From: an uncultured Bacteroidales bacterium
Lineage (GTDB): Bacteria > Bacteroidota > Bacteroidia > Bacteroidales > Paludibacteraceae
DNA: 33,755 nt
Reading direction: 5' to 3'
NCBI GenBank assembly: GCA_946186915.1
Contig: CAMHOY010000021.1
Span: forward strand, 1 to 33,755
Within the stretch, counting starts at the first letter, position 1. Each line of letters begins with the position of its first letter. Below, piece by piece: positions 22,783 to 31,072 of the stretch. The position numbers and the translations under genes were made by a program. The notes beneath the pieces are model-generated. The model had not been told where the DNA came from. It saw only the letters and a list, made by a program, of their open reading frames with translations, and did no database searches.

Positions 22783-24309
22783 ATGAAAAGCGAATTAATT
22801 GTGGACGTACAGCCGCAAGAGATTTCCATCGCGCTGACAGAGGATGACCGCTTGCAAGAGGTGGCGCGCGAAAAACGCGACCAGGATAACTTCGCCGTAG
22901 GAAATATCTACTACGGGCGCGTCAAAAAAGTCATGCCTGCGCTGAATGCAGTCTTTGTGGATGTAGGTCATGAGAAAGAAGCTTTTCTGCATTATCTGGA
23001 TTTAGGTTCTCAGTTTCGAACGCTGCAGACCTATGTCACCAAAGCAGTCTCGGATAAACGCCGCGTGCCTTTGATTCAAAAGACCCCGCGTCAGACTGAG
23101 GTAGGCAAAGAAGGACAGATTGCGGAGGTACTGAAGGTCGGTGACCCCATTTTGGTGCAGGTTTCAAAAGAACCCATCAATACCAAGGGACCGCGCCTTA
23201 CCGCCGAGATATCTATCGCCGGACGAAATATCGTCCTCATTCCTTTTGCTGATGGTGTCATGGTGTCCCAGAAGATTAAACGCGAGGCGGAACGCCAGCG
23301 ACTCAAACAACTGTTGCTATCTATCAAACCCCAGGGGTTTGGCATCATCGTTCGTACTGTAGCCGAAGATAAACGCGTAGCCGAATTGGACAATGAGTTA
23401 CGTCTGCTTGTAGAGAGATGGCAGGATACCGTCAAGACCCTTCAGCAGAAACAACCCGTCAGTCTGGTCAGTGAAGAGATGGGGCGCACGCTTGGTATCA
23501 TCCGCGATGTGCTAAGCCCAGATTTCACTACCATTCAAATCAATGACCGCGACATCTATAATGAAGTGCGGCAGTATTTGGAACTCATCGCGCCCGAGAG
23601 CGCCAAAATCGTGAAGTTCTATCAGGGTACGCAACCTATCTTCGACCATTTCGACATCACCCGTCAGATGAAGACGGGACTCGGCAGGACAGTCGGTTTC
23701 AAGCATGGAGGGTATCTCATCATCGACAGAACCGAAGCACTGTTCTCCATTGATGTCAATTCCGGCAGCAAGAAAATCTACGAGGACCAGGAAGAAAATG
23801 CCTTCCAGTTTAACATGCTGGCAGCAGAGGAGTTGGTACACCAGTTGCGTCTGCGCGATATCGGTGGCATTATCATCGTCGATTTTATCGACATGGACGA
23901 TAAAGGCCATCAGCAGCAACTCTATGACTATGTACGCAAACTCATGGATCGTGATCGGGCAAAACATAACGTGCTGCCGCTTAGTAAGTTCGGACTGATG
24001 CAAATCACGCGTCAACGCGTACGTCCGGCGGTGGAAGTGCAAGTGGAGGAGACTTGCCCGACTTGTGGAGGCAAAGGAAAAATCCAAGCATCGATCCTCT
24101 TTACCGACCAACTCGCAGAGCAATGCGAACAGGAATACCAGCAACACGGAAGAGGGGTCCAGTTACATCTTCACCCCTACATCTATTCCTACGTCACACG
24201 AGGATTCTGGAATTCATTAGCCAGTCAATGGAGACGTAAGTTTGGTATCAAAGTGATTGAAAATCAATCATTAGGAATGCTCGAAACGAGATTTATTGCA
24301 GAAAAGTAA
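22783..24309 (+). CDS. rng: Ribonuclease G/E family endoribonuclease
   Basis: The protein has 508 residues, the RNase G length. An S1-type RNA-binding domain lies near the N-terminus (about 35-130). The catalytic Mg site is seen as Ile-Asp-Val-Asn-Ser-Gly-Ser (first Asp) and Ile-Ile-Ile-Val-Asp-Phe-Ile-Asp-Met (second Asp). The zinc link is Cys-Pro-Thr-Cys-Gly-Gly-Lys-Gly. It should process 16S rRNA and start mRNA decay. ATG 22783 gives the conserved Met-Lys-Ser-Glu-Leu-Ile-Val-Asp start. The hairpin at 22704-22757 lies in or before its leader and could be a target for autoregulation, which is inference. Confidence 0.93.
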   Translation: MKSELIVDVQPQEISIALTEDDRLQEVAREKRDQDNFAVGNIYYGRVKKVMPALNAVFVDVGHEKEAFLHYLDLGSQFRTLQTYVTKAVSDKRRVPLIQKTPRQTEVGKEGQIAEVLKVGDPILVQVSKEPINTKGPRLTAEISIAGRNIVLIPFADGVMVSQKIKREAERQRLKQLLLSIKPQGFGIIVRTVAEDKRVAELDNELRLLVERWQDTVKTLQQKQPVSLVSEEMGRTLGIIRDVLSPDFTTIQINDRDIYNEVRQYLELIAPESAKIVKFYQGTQPIFDHFDITRQMKTGLGRTVGFKHGGYLIIDRTEALFSIDVNSGSKKIYEDQEENAFQFNMLAAEELVHQLRLRDIGGIIIVDFIDMDDKGHQQQLYDYVRKLMDRDRAKHNVLPLSKFGLMQITRQRVRPAVEVQVEETCPTCGGKGKIQASILFTDQLAEQCEQEYQQHGRGVQLHLHPYIYSYVTRGFWNSLASQWRRKFGIKVIENQSLGMLETRFIAEK

Positions 24310-24312
24310 GTA

Positions 24313-24346
24313 AAATAGAGACCTTTGCGGGTCTCTATTTTTTTTT
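24313..24346 (+). terminator. Intrinsic terminator after RNase G
   Basis: AAATAGAGACC-TTTGCG-GGTCTCTATTT followed by a run of T, starting four bases after the stop. Confidence 0.92.
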
Positions 24347-24372
24347 ATGAGTTATGGGATGCGGCTTGTTGG

Positions 24373-24867
24373 TTACAGGGTAGGGGATTCCTCTTCTACT
24401 TCCGCGCCGGGAACATAGCGCTTGAGTACACGCGCCACGCCTGTGGTCCAGGAGTTGATGGAGTCGTTGTCCATCTGCAGACCACTGATCATGTGAACGA
24501 CTTGGTCTATCGGCATACCGTAACGCAGCACGCCGGAGATAAGACGGGCGTAGTTCCAGAACTCGCGGTCGAACTTGTAACTCAGTCCTTCCACTGTCGT
24601 CTTAAACCCGCGGGTATTGACGAATTGGAAGTCATAGCGCTTGGTGCCATCCGGTTGAACCACTTTCAGGATCTTGCCTTTCACCACACTCTTGGGTAAC
24701 GCAATACCCATCTCGTCATCTGCCAGACCCGTGAAGATCTCGTACGGACGACCGTCCTTCAGACCGACGAAGGCGATCCATTTGTCTTTCTGGTTCTGGA
24801 AGCGCACCACGTCGCATTCCAGTTCAGCGGGACGTTTTAGCAACGTTGTATTTTCCTGTATTTCCAT
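24373..24867 (-). CDS. Stand-alone protein similar to C-terminal domain of class II (B12-dependent) ribonucleotide reductase
   Basis: The protein has 164 residues and resembles the C-terminal segment of NrdJ: Leu-Lys-Arg-Pro-Ala-Glu-Leu, Asp-Lys-Trp-Ile-Ala-Phe-Val-Gly-Leu-Lys-Asp-Gly-Arg-Pro-Tyr-Glu-Ile-Phe-Thr-Gly, and Phe-Trp-Asn-Tyr-Ala-Arg-Leu-Ile-Ser-Gly-Val-Leu-Arg-Tyr-Gly-Met-Pro. It contains a single cysteine and no catalytic or C-terminal Cys pair, so alone it cannot reduce nucleotides. It may be a split NrdJb-like subunit or a regulatory relic; the large subunit is not in the window. It is convergent with RNase G. An 8-bp tandem repeat lies just upstream of its start codon. Confidence 0.75.
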   Translation of the reverse strand: MEIQENTTLLKRPAELECDVVRFQNQKDKWIAFVGLKDGRPYEIFTGLADDEMGIALPKSVVKGKILKVVQPDGTKRYDFQFVNTRGFKTTVEGLSYKFDREFWNYARLISGVLRYGMPIDQVVHMISGLQMDNDSINSWTTGVARVLKRYVPGAEVEEESPTL

Positions 24868-24870
24868 ATC

Positions 24871-24918
24871 TCTAATTCTCTAATTCACTAATTCACTAAT
24901 TCACTAATTCTCTAATTC
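24871..24918. repeat. 8-bp tandem repeat, six units
   Basis: Six contiguous units of (T/A)CTAATTC, with a degenerate seventh after them. The tract covers the last codons and stop of the acyl-ACP thioesterase gene and all of the gap to the next start codon (24867). Confidence 0.9.
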
Positions 24919-25662
24919 ACTCATCGTTATTTTTGCTGAACAACTCGTCTCTCCCGCCTCGTTCTTCATCTGGTATTGTACGCCGTCATCGGTAACGAGG
25001 TAATGCGTATTCATCTGTTCGCCAAGCATGGCTTCTTTGCTGTAACTGATATCCAGACGCACTTTCTTGTCGTAATAATCGGGTAGGTAAGCGTCCGTCA
25101 TAGCTTGCAAGTATTTGCAGCTGTTGCAATGCCCGTTGTAGTCAATGTCCGAATAGACAATCTTATGAGGCGCAATGCCTGTAGGCTCGGGAATTGTAGT
25201 CATGCGTACGCGTGGCAAGTCAATCACTTCGCCATCTACGCAACCCTCGAAAATCGGGTCATCGAGTGCATTGACAATTTCCCGTTTCTCGAGATCCAGT
25301 ACCGCCCAGACACTCTTGCATTGGCCTATTAAGATCCATTCTACCTCCTTTTCTTTTAGGGAAAGGTCGGGGTTATGCTTATATATCCGGAAATCACGGG
25401 TGCTCAGCATGTGTGCGTTGCTCTCAATCCATGTCTCAAAACGTACGCGCTCACAGGGCTTCGGGAGTTCGTACATCTCTACGCTCAAACGTGTCAAGAT
25501 CCATGTCAGACCTCTCGGATGAAGTACCTGAATGCCAAAACCCAAATCATCTGCTACAGTCCCGGCTACTTCCAGCAGGTAGTTTTCCAGGTTAAAGAGA
25601 CGCAATCTCTTCTTCCCGTCCACCTCCTGGTACTTAATCGTGTATTCGTAATTGTATTTCAT
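24904..25662 (-). CDS. Acyl-ACP thioesterase (FatA/FatB-like, PF01643 type)
   Basis: The enzyme has 252 residues as a double hotdog and hydrolyses acyl-ACP to free fatty acid. The second hotdog has Ser-Asp-Ile-Asp-Tyr-Asn-Gly-His-Cys-Asn-Ser-Cys-Lys-Tyr, matching the Asp/Asn-x-His catalytic region of plant and bacterial enzymes. The first hotdog has Gly-Leu-Thr-Trp-Ile-Leu-Thr-Arg-Leu. ATG 25662 overlaps the S9 peptidase stop (ATGA), so the two are coupled; TTG 25683 is rejected. The C-terminal Glu-Leu-Glu-Asn and stop fall in the 8-bp repeat, so the terminus could vary with repeat number. Confidence 0.87.
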   Translation of the reverse strand: MKYNYEYTIKYQEVDGKKRLRLFNLENYLLEVAGTVADDLGFGIQVLHPRGLTWILTRLSVEMYELPKPCERVRFETWIESNAHMLSTRDFRIYKHNPDLSLKEKEVEWILIGQCKSVWAVLDLEKREIVNALDDPIFEGCVDGEVIDLPRVRMTTIPEPTGIAPHKIVYSDIDYNGHCNSCKYLQAMTDAYLPDYYDKKVRLDISYSKEAMLGEQMNTHYLVTDDGVQYQMKNEAGETSCSAKITMSELEN

Positions 25663-27791
25663 TTCAGCCAGCGATCTAACCAATTTCTGAACTCTCGTTG
25701 CCAGAGAATGCCGTTTTGCGGTTTCAAAACCCAGTGGTTTTCATCGGGGAAGATGAGCAATTCAGCCGGCACTCCGCGCATCTTGGCGGCATCGAACGCT
25801 GCCATAGCTTGGTTTGCCAGTATTCGATAGTCTTTCTCTCCGTGGATGCAGAGAATCGGCGTATCCCATTTGTCAACGAACTTATGCGGACTGTTGGCGA
25901 AGGTGCGTTGTGCAACGGCGTTGTTCTTGTCCCAGTAGGCACCGCCGAGATCCCAGTTAGCGAACCATTTCTCTTCGGTTTCGAGATATTGCATTTCCAG
26001 ATTAAAGATACCATCGTGGGCGATGAACGCCTTGAATCGTCCGTCATGGTGCCCGGCAATCCAATAGACGCTGAATCCGCCGAAGGATGCACCAACGCAA
26101 CCCAGATGATCTTTATCTACATACGGCTCTTTACAGAACTCGTCAATCGCCGTGAAGTAGTCACGCATACACTGTCCGGCATAGTCGCCCGATATCTCTT
26201 CGTTCCATTCCTTGCCAAAACCCGGAAGACCGCGTCTGTTGGGCGCTACGATGATATAATCTCCGGCACTCATCATCATGAAATTCCAGCGGAAGGACCA
26301 GAACTGGCTTACCGGGCTTTGTGGACCACCTTCGCAGTAAAGGATGGTCGGATATTTCTTGTTCGGATCGAAATGCGGCGGGTAGATGATCCAGGTTAAC
26401 ATCTGCTTGCCGTCTGTTGTCTTCTGCCAACGCGGCACTACCGTCGAGCGCTCGATCTGGTCGTAGATATTATCGTTCTCGTGCGTCAGTTGGGTCAAAT
26501 CGGTATATCCGTCTATCTTATCCAAGGCCTTGGCTACATCAAGCACGAAAATCTCGTTCGCTTCGCGCATGGAATGTTTCAGCAGGTACGCATAATGATC
26601 CGTGACGCTGCCTATACTAACGTCGAATTGTCCTTCGGTTAACTTCGCGCACCATCCTTCCAGACCCATTGCCCACACATGAACTGTGCCTTGAATGACG
26701 GCTGTGCCAAGAAGAACGGAGTCGTTGTACCAGACGAACTCGTCTACGTTTGTATCTAAATAATGACTGATAAATCGTTTCTCGCCTGTCTTGAGGTTCA
26801 TCACCATAAGACGGTTCTCGTCGCTCTCATATCCGTCGCGCTCCATGGACAACCATGCAATCCATTCGCCGTTAGGCGAGTACGCGGGGTTCGTATCATA
26901 GCCCTTGTTAGCCTCGGTAATATTGCGTTCGTCCGTAACTCCCTCATTCATTAAACGCCCAACATTGCACAGATAGATGTCGCTGTTGGTGGAGACGGCG
27001 TAGTCGAGTCCCGTCTTCTTGCGGCATGTGTAAGCGAGTTCTTCGTTGTTGGGGTTCCATGCCAACTGCTCCACGCCGCCGAAAGGTTTCATAGGACTCT
27101 CGAATGCGGTGCCCTCAAGGATATTTACGCCCTTACCGACTTTCGCTGTCTTGATACGTTCGCCTTCACCGTAATAGGTAATCTCAAGCGGGCACACGAA
27201 AGGCTGCGGAGCGCTCTCTGTCCATTCGTCCCAATGTTTGTACATCAGGTCTTCGTGAATATGACCGGTCGCTAACGGCAGATCCGGATATTTGTCAACG
27301 GTAGAAGGAACGGTCTTCACCTGTTTGATGAGCACGATTTTGTCACGCATAGGGGAGAGTAGGAAACCTTCAATGTCTTCTGCACCTTCAACGGCTATCT
27401 CTTCACCGTCACGACGCAAGTATAATTTCCCTCCGCGGATGAAGGCGAGCCATCCGCTGGCGCCGAACCATGCAGGCTCTGAACCTACGAATTCGTCATC
27501 TACGCTCATCTCATTGAACGGGTTGCAAACACGAATCCATGTGGTGGAGCGGTTCTCCTCTACGCTGTAGTAACTCACAGTGTAGGCGAGCCATCCCGTC
27601 TCGATGTCACTCTGTGCGGTACCGATACGACCCATCGCCCATAATCCTTCAGGAGTCAAACGACCGCCCTCAATGGTAATCTGAGGCTTCGTGATAGGGG
27701 CCTTAGTCTCTGCGGCCTCTTTGCCGCTGTTAACACAACTCGTACTGAGAACTGTCATCGCTGCCAATACAATATATGCTATTTTTTTCAT
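25659..27791 (-). CDS. S9 family prolyl oligopeptidase-type lipoprotein
   Basis: A serine peptidase of about 710 residues with a lipoprotein signal (Leu-Ser-Thr-Ser-Cys, about Cys19), an N-terminal beta-propeller (WD40/PD40-like, for example Pro-Ala-Tyr-Ser-Pro-Asn-Gly-Glu-Trp-Ile-Ala-Trp) and a C-terminal alpha/beta hydrolase. The catalytic triad is visible: Gly-Ala-Ser-Phe-Gly-Gly (Ser), His-Gly-Glu-Lys-Asp-Tyr (Asp) and Asp-Glu-Asn-His-Trp (His). It probably trims proline- or alanine-containing oligopeptides in the periplasm or at the outer membrane. ATG 27791 gives the shortest good signal peptide; ATG 27797 is equally possible. It is the first gene of an operon with the thioesterase. Confidence 0.92.
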   Translation of the reverse strand: MKKIAYIVLAAMTVLSTSCVNSGKEAAETKAPITKPQITIEGGRLTPEGLWAMGRIGTAQSDIETGWLAYTVSYYSVEENRSTTWIRVCNPFNEMSVDDEFVGSEPAWFGASGWLAFIRGGKLYLRRDGEEIAVEGAEDIEGFLLSPMRDKIVLIKQVKTVPSTVDKYPDLPLATGHIHEDLMYKHWDEWTESAPQPFVCPLEITYYGEGERIKTAKVGKGVNILEGTAFESPMKPFGGVEQLAWNPNNEELAYTCRKKTGLDYAVSTNSDIYLCNVGRLMNEGVTDERNITEANKGYDTNPAYSPNGEWIAWLSMERDGYESDENRLMVMNLKTGEKRFISHYLDTNVDEFVWYNDSVLLGTAVIQGTVHVWAMGLEGWCAKLTEGQFDVSIGSVTDHYAYLLKHSMREANEIFVLDVAKALDKIDGYTDLTQLTHENDNIYDQIERSTVVPRWQKTTDGKQMLTWIIYPPHFDPNKKYPTILYCEGGPQSPVSQFWSFRWNFMMMSAGDYIIVAPNRRGLPGFGKEWNEEISGDYAGQCMRDYFTAIDEFCKEPYVDKDHLGCVGASFGGFSVYWIAGHHDGRFKAFIAHDGIFNLEMQYLETEEKWFANWDLGGAYWDKNNAVAQRTFANSPHKFVDKWDTPILCIHGEKDYRILANQAMAAFDAAKMRGVPAELLIFPDENHWVLKPQNGILWQREFRNWLDRWLK

Positions 27792-27862
27792 ATTCATACA
27801 TTTTGCGGTGTGTAAGTCCAATGCACATCGGTGGTGCTTCGTTCTTTACACCTTTGCGACTG

Positions 27863-27893
27863 CAAAGGTACAACAAAAAATCCGAATATGCAA
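27863..27893 (-). promoter_or_regulatory. Bacteroidota-type promoter of the S9 peptidase operon
   Basis: On the minus strand TTG (27893-27891), 20 bases, TACCTTTG (27870-27863). The gap also contains a small hairpin (TGC/GCA-centred, 27911-27930), too weak to call a terminator. Confidence 0.8.
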
Positions 27894-27954
27894 ATTATGC
27901 TTGCATAAATCTGCCTTTCGCAGGATTTTTCCGTAATTTCGGAGCAGATACATT

Positions 27955-29148
27955 TTATAAACTTGCCACCAGGATCTCTTTGATGTCTTTCTCAGTCAAC
28001 GCCGCATAAGCATTCTCAAGTCCCTCATTCACAGCGATATGATGTGCCATTTCGTCCAACCTGCTGTCGTCGATTCCCACTTCGCGCAGGTGCATCGGAA
28101 TGCCGATCGACTCAAAGAACGCGTAGGTCGCCTCAATCGCTTTGTTCGCAATCGTCCATTCGTCCAGCGAAGCGTCAATACCGAACACATTCACGCCGTA
28201 TTTAACGAACCGCGGCAAGGTGTGCTCGTTCAGAATATGCTTCATCCACCTCGGAGTGATAATCGCCAAACCCTCACCGTGCGTAATGTCGTAGTACGCG
28301 CTCAGGGCGTGTTCAATTCCGTGACAAGGCCATCCGCTCTCGCTGTTACCGAGCGCCAGAATACCGTTGCAACCGTACGTACAAGCGAGCATCATCTCTG
28401 CGCGGGCTTTGTAATCCTCCGGGTTCTCAATGCACTTGCGCCCGTTCGCCATAAGACTTCGCAACATCGACTCGCAGAAACCGTCATTCAGCAGCGTCGC
28501 GTCCTCCACGAAATACTGCTCCATCGTGTGGTTCATCGCATCCGCAATACCCGCCGCAGTTTGTTTCCGGCTAACCGAGAATGTGTATGTCGGATCCAAG
28601 AACGAAACGGCAGGGAACAGATGCCGATCCAAATAGCCGATCTTGTCATTCGTCTCCGTGCGGGAAATCACACCGCCGCAGTCGTACTCACTTCCCGTAG
28701 CCGCTAACGTGATAATATCCACAATCGGCAGAGCTGCCTGCGCTTTCACTTTGTACGAAATCAAATCCCACGGATCGCCCTCATAACAAGCACCTGCTGC
28801 AATCGCTTTCGAGCAATCCAGTACACTTCCGCCGCCGACCGAAAGGATCACATCCACCTTATGCTCCTTGCACAGCCTCACACCTTCCAATACCGAAGGA
28901 TCATATTTCGGATTCGGCTGAATACCAGGTAGTTCCACCACCTCAAAATCCTTCAGCGTCTCCCGCACATAATCATATAGGCTGATATCTGACTTCTGAT
29001 TTCTGAATGCTGGTATCTTCTTTATACTTCCTCCTCCGTAAGTCAGGAGGATTTTTTTGCCGAAAGCGCTCATTACTTTCTGCAGTTTCTCTACTACGCC
29101 TTCACCAAAAATAAGACGTGTCGGTGTCTGATAATCAAAGTTTTGCAT
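27955..29148 (-). CDS. Iron-containing alcohol dehydrogenase (BdhA/YqhD type), with repeat-derived insert
   Basis: The enzyme has 397 residues and should be an NAD(P)H-dependent aldehyde reductase/alcohol dehydrogenase. Family motifs are Gly-Gly-Gly-Ser-Val-Leu-Asp-Cys-Ser-Lys (NAD binding), Ala-Ala-Thr-Gly-Ser-Glu, and metal ligands in Gly-Ile-Ala-Asp-Ala-Met-Asn-His, Pro-Cys-His-Gly-Ile-Glu-His and Asp-Ile-Thr-His-Gly-Glu-Gly. In homologues, as I recall them, Gly-Gly-Gly-Ser-Ile-Lys-Lys is followed at once by Asn-Gly-Leu-Tyr-Asp. Here IPAFRNQKSDIS lies between, encoded by the repeat at 28981-29010. The gene is monocistronic with its own promoter. Confidence 0.92.
   Translation of the reverse strand: MQNFDYQTPTRLIFGEGVVEKLQKVMSAFGKKILLTYGGGSIKKIPAFRNQKSDISLYDYVRETLKDFEVVELPGIQPNPKYDPSVLEGVRLCKEHKVDVILSVGGGSVLDCSKAIAAGACYEGDPWDLISYKVKAQAALPIVDIITLAATGSEYDCGGVISRTETNDKIGYLDRHLFPAVSFLDPTYTFSVSRKQTAAGIADAMNHTMEQYFVEDATLLNDGFCESMLRSLMANGRKCIENPEDYKARAEMMLACTYGCNGILALGNSESGWPCHGIEHALSAYYDITHGEGLAIITPRWMKHILNEHTLPRFVKYGVNVFGIDASLDEWTIANKAIEATYAFFESIGIPMHLREVGIDDSRLDEMAHHIAVNEGLENAYAALTEKDIKEILVASL
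28981..29010 (-). repeat. ATCAG-rich short repeat inside the alcohol dehydrogenase gene
   Basis: On the coding strand the tract reads as near-copies of a TCAGAAA/TCAGAAG/TCAGATA 7-base unit followed by TCAGC. It is in frame and encodes FRNQKSDIS, similar to the repeat peptides in MATE and MutY. Confidence 0.65.
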
Positions 29149-29214
29149 AGTTATTATTGTTTTTATTATTTCCGCATTTACACATTTTCAAATTTAGTCA
29201 TTTGAATTCCGGTG

Positions 29215-29245
29215 CAAAATTACTACTTTTTTTTGAGATATACAA
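29215..29245 (-). promoter_or_regulatory. Bacteroidota-type promoter of the alcohol dehydrogenase gene
   Basis: On the minus strand TTG (29245-29243), 20 bases, TAATTTTG (29222-29215). Confidence 0.75.
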
Positions 29246-29286
29246 ACATAAATTAGCCAAATAACTATCATTTTTGCAGAAAGCAC

Positions 29287-29314
29287 AAAAAAGAGCACCC
29301 GCTAAGGAGTGCTC
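29287..29314 (-). terminator. Intrinsic terminator after hsp20
   Basis: On the minus strand GAGCAC...GTGCTC, extended by two pairs with a bulge, followed by TTTTTT. It starts 23 bases after the hsp20 stop. Confidence 0.8.
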
Positions 29315-29336
29315 CAGTTTCGTAAAACATGCCTTG

Positions 29337-29783
29337 TTATGAGATGGCGATTTGGCGTTCGGTCTTGCCTTCTTCGCGTTTGATCTTCGGCAGTTCAATG
29401 GTCAAGATACCATCTTCAACCTTTGCGCTAATCTTTTCCTCATCGACATTGTCCGGCAAGGTGTACTTCTGCTCGAAGTTCGTGTATGCAAACTCACGTC
29501 TCAGATAGTGCGAATGTTTGTCTTCCTCCTTGTGCTCGAACTTGTTCTCGATGGCGACACACAAGTTGTGGTCTTCATCAACATGTACTCGGCAGTACTC
29601 TTTCTTAACACCCGGAGCAGCCAACTCAACCTCATAAGTGTTTGCGGTCTCTTTGACATTAACCGAAGGTGCTACATTGTTTGCCGTGTTCAGCATGTCA
29701 TTGTTCAAAAACTCATCAAATACGGTCGGAAACCATCCGTTTGTCGGCAGCCAACTGTTTCTACGATACATTGCAGGTTTCAT
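29337..29783 (-). CDS. Hsp20/alpha-crystallin small heat-shock protein
   Basis: The protein has 148 residues. A short N-terminal arm (Trp-Leu-Pro-Thr-Asn-Gly-Trp-Phe-Pro) leads into the alpha-crystallin domain (about 38-138: Val-Asn-Val-Lys-Glu, Tyr-Glu-Val-Glu-Leu-Ala-Ala-Pro-Gly-Val, then Val-Glu-Asp-Gly-Ile-Leu-Thr-Ile-Glu-Leu-Pro-Lys). It holds unfolding proteins as an ATP-independent chaperone. The start codon follows a clear purine-rich site (AGGAGATT) at 29792-29799. The gene is monocistronic. A sigma-54-like promoter and upstream repeats precede it. Confidence 0.94.
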   Translation of the reverse strand: MKPAMYRRNSWLPTNGWFPTVFDEFLNNDMLNTANNVAPSVNVKETANTYEVELAAPGVKKEYCRVHVDEDHNLCVAIENKFEHKEEDKHSHYLRREFAYTNFEQKYTLPDNVDEEKISAKVEDGILTIELPKIKREEGKTERQIAIS

Positions 29784-29867
29784 AATTTAATCTCCTAAAT
29801 TAAGTTTAACAATTTGTAGCGTAGTGTGCGTTGCTTTCGCGTAGCTTGCGTTTACAACCTGAGAGGG

Positions 29868-29883
29868 GCAATAAATGTGCCAA
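29868..29883 (-). promoter_or_regulatory. Sigma-54-like promoter of hsp20
   Basis: On the minus strand TTGGCAC, five bases, TTGC: the -24 GG and -12 GC spacing fits the sigma-54 consensus. Upstream (29891-29946) the pentamer GACAA occurs four times on the minus strand, twice as GGACAAnnnGGCA, as expected for activator-binding sites. No sigma-ABfr box is obvious in 29784-29974. Confidence 0.55.
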
Positions 29884-29974
29884 ACTCAAATTGTCTGCCA
29901 TTTTGTCCACTTTCATGCCAAATTGTCCATCTTCTGCAAGTTTGTCATTCCGGTGTTACCCGTTGTGTCATAAT

Positions 29975-31072
29975 TTAATATTTTACCATTTCTCCTATTG
30001 AGGCATCCAGGAGATGGATGTTGTGTCGTGCGGCAATGTTTTGTGCCACACTATCCGGCTCGTACCACGGATGCATGGCAAGGGAATACTTGTCATGGTG
30101 GACGGTGAAGATTTGTTTGGCCTGCAAATCCAGGATAGCTTTTTCGAGATCCTCCGGCATGGTATGGATATATTTCCAGTTCGTGTTATACTGCCCGTTT
30201 TCTAAAAAAGCAAGGTCGATTGAGCCGAAGTTTTCGTGTACCTCCTTAAAACGCTTATCATAGCCTCCATCCCCTCCGATATAGACTTTGCGGTCGCCCG
30301 ATTCTATCATAAAGGAAGCCCAAAGCGTCTGATTGCGTTTGCCCAAGAGACGATTAGAGAAATGGCGGGAAGGCAAGCAAGTAACATACAAGTCAAAAGT
30401 AGAAAGACCGCTACGCTCAATGTCGAAAGAGTCATACCAATCGAGTTCGACGATTTGCTCTTCCGCGTATCCCCAGTAACGCAGGTAATCGGCAATGCCG
30501 AGAGGGCAAACAACATGTTGCACTTTCGTACGAATATCCCGGAGCGTCGCATAATCCATGTGATCCCAATGTTCGTGAGTGATGACAAGTACATCTATCT
30601 CCGGCAGATCGTTCGGACGGTAGATATCGGTCCCGGGGAAGGCTTTCAGCATCACAGACGACGGCCATTCGGGTTGAAGAACCGGATCCACAAGCACACG
30701 TTTACCATTCAGACAGAACAGATACGATGAATGTCCGAACCACACCAGCCAATCCTCATCTGTAGGAAGCGCCCTCAGATCCGTTTTGACAGCCTCTATA
30801 GGCGTACTCGGGATGCGAATTGTGTCCTTGTCGGACAGGAAACGCTTGAGCATTTTGAAAGTTCTATGCTTAGCGTCTTTTCCGTGTATATCACCTGTGA
30901 ACTGCGGTGTCGGTTCCTGATTTTGGAACATCCCTTCTCGCCAGTTTGGCGAAGCTTGTATGCGCTCTAACGAATGATGCCGCCAAAGTCCGAATGCCGG
31001 GTGCGACAATATAACCAGTCCCGTACCGGTAACCAAGAGGATAATTCCTAATATGATGAGTGATATTCTCAT
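29975..31072 (-). CDS. MBL-fold metallo-hydrolase, NAPE-PLD/UlaG-like, membrane-anchored
   Basis: The protein has 365 residues with an N-terminal signal anchor (1-23). The metallo-beta-lactamase motif His-Glu-His-Trp-Asp-His is at 166-171. Further family signs are Gly-His-Ser-Ser-Tyr-Leu (about 113-118), Asp-Pro-Val-Leu, Pro-Ser-Arg-His-Phe, Ile-Gly-Gly-Asp-Gly-Gly-Tyr and a late His-His-Asp-Lys. The order resembles NAPE-hydrolysing phospholipase D, so a phospholipid or phosphodiester substrate is possible; this is inference. It is the last gene of a four-gene operon, and its ATG overlaps the upstream stop by four bases. Confidence 0.85.
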   Translation of the reverse strand: MRISLIILGIILLVTGTGLVILSHPAFGLWRHHSLERIQASPNWREGMFQNQEPTPQFTGDIHGKDAKHRTFKMLKRFLSDKDTIRIPSTPIEAVKTDLRALPTDEDWLVWFGHSSYLFCLNGKRVLVDPVLQPEWPSSVMLKAFPGTDIYRPNDLPEIDVLVITHEHWDHMDYATLRDIRTKVQHVVCPLGIADYLRYWGYAEEQIVELDWYDSFDIERSGLSTFDLYVTCLPSRHFSNRLLGKRNQTLWASFMIESGDRKVYIGGDGGYDKRFKEVHENFGSIDLAFLENGQYNTNWKYIHTMPEDLEKAILDLQAKQIFTVHHDKYSLAMHPWYEPDSVAQNIAARHNIHLLDASIGEMVKY

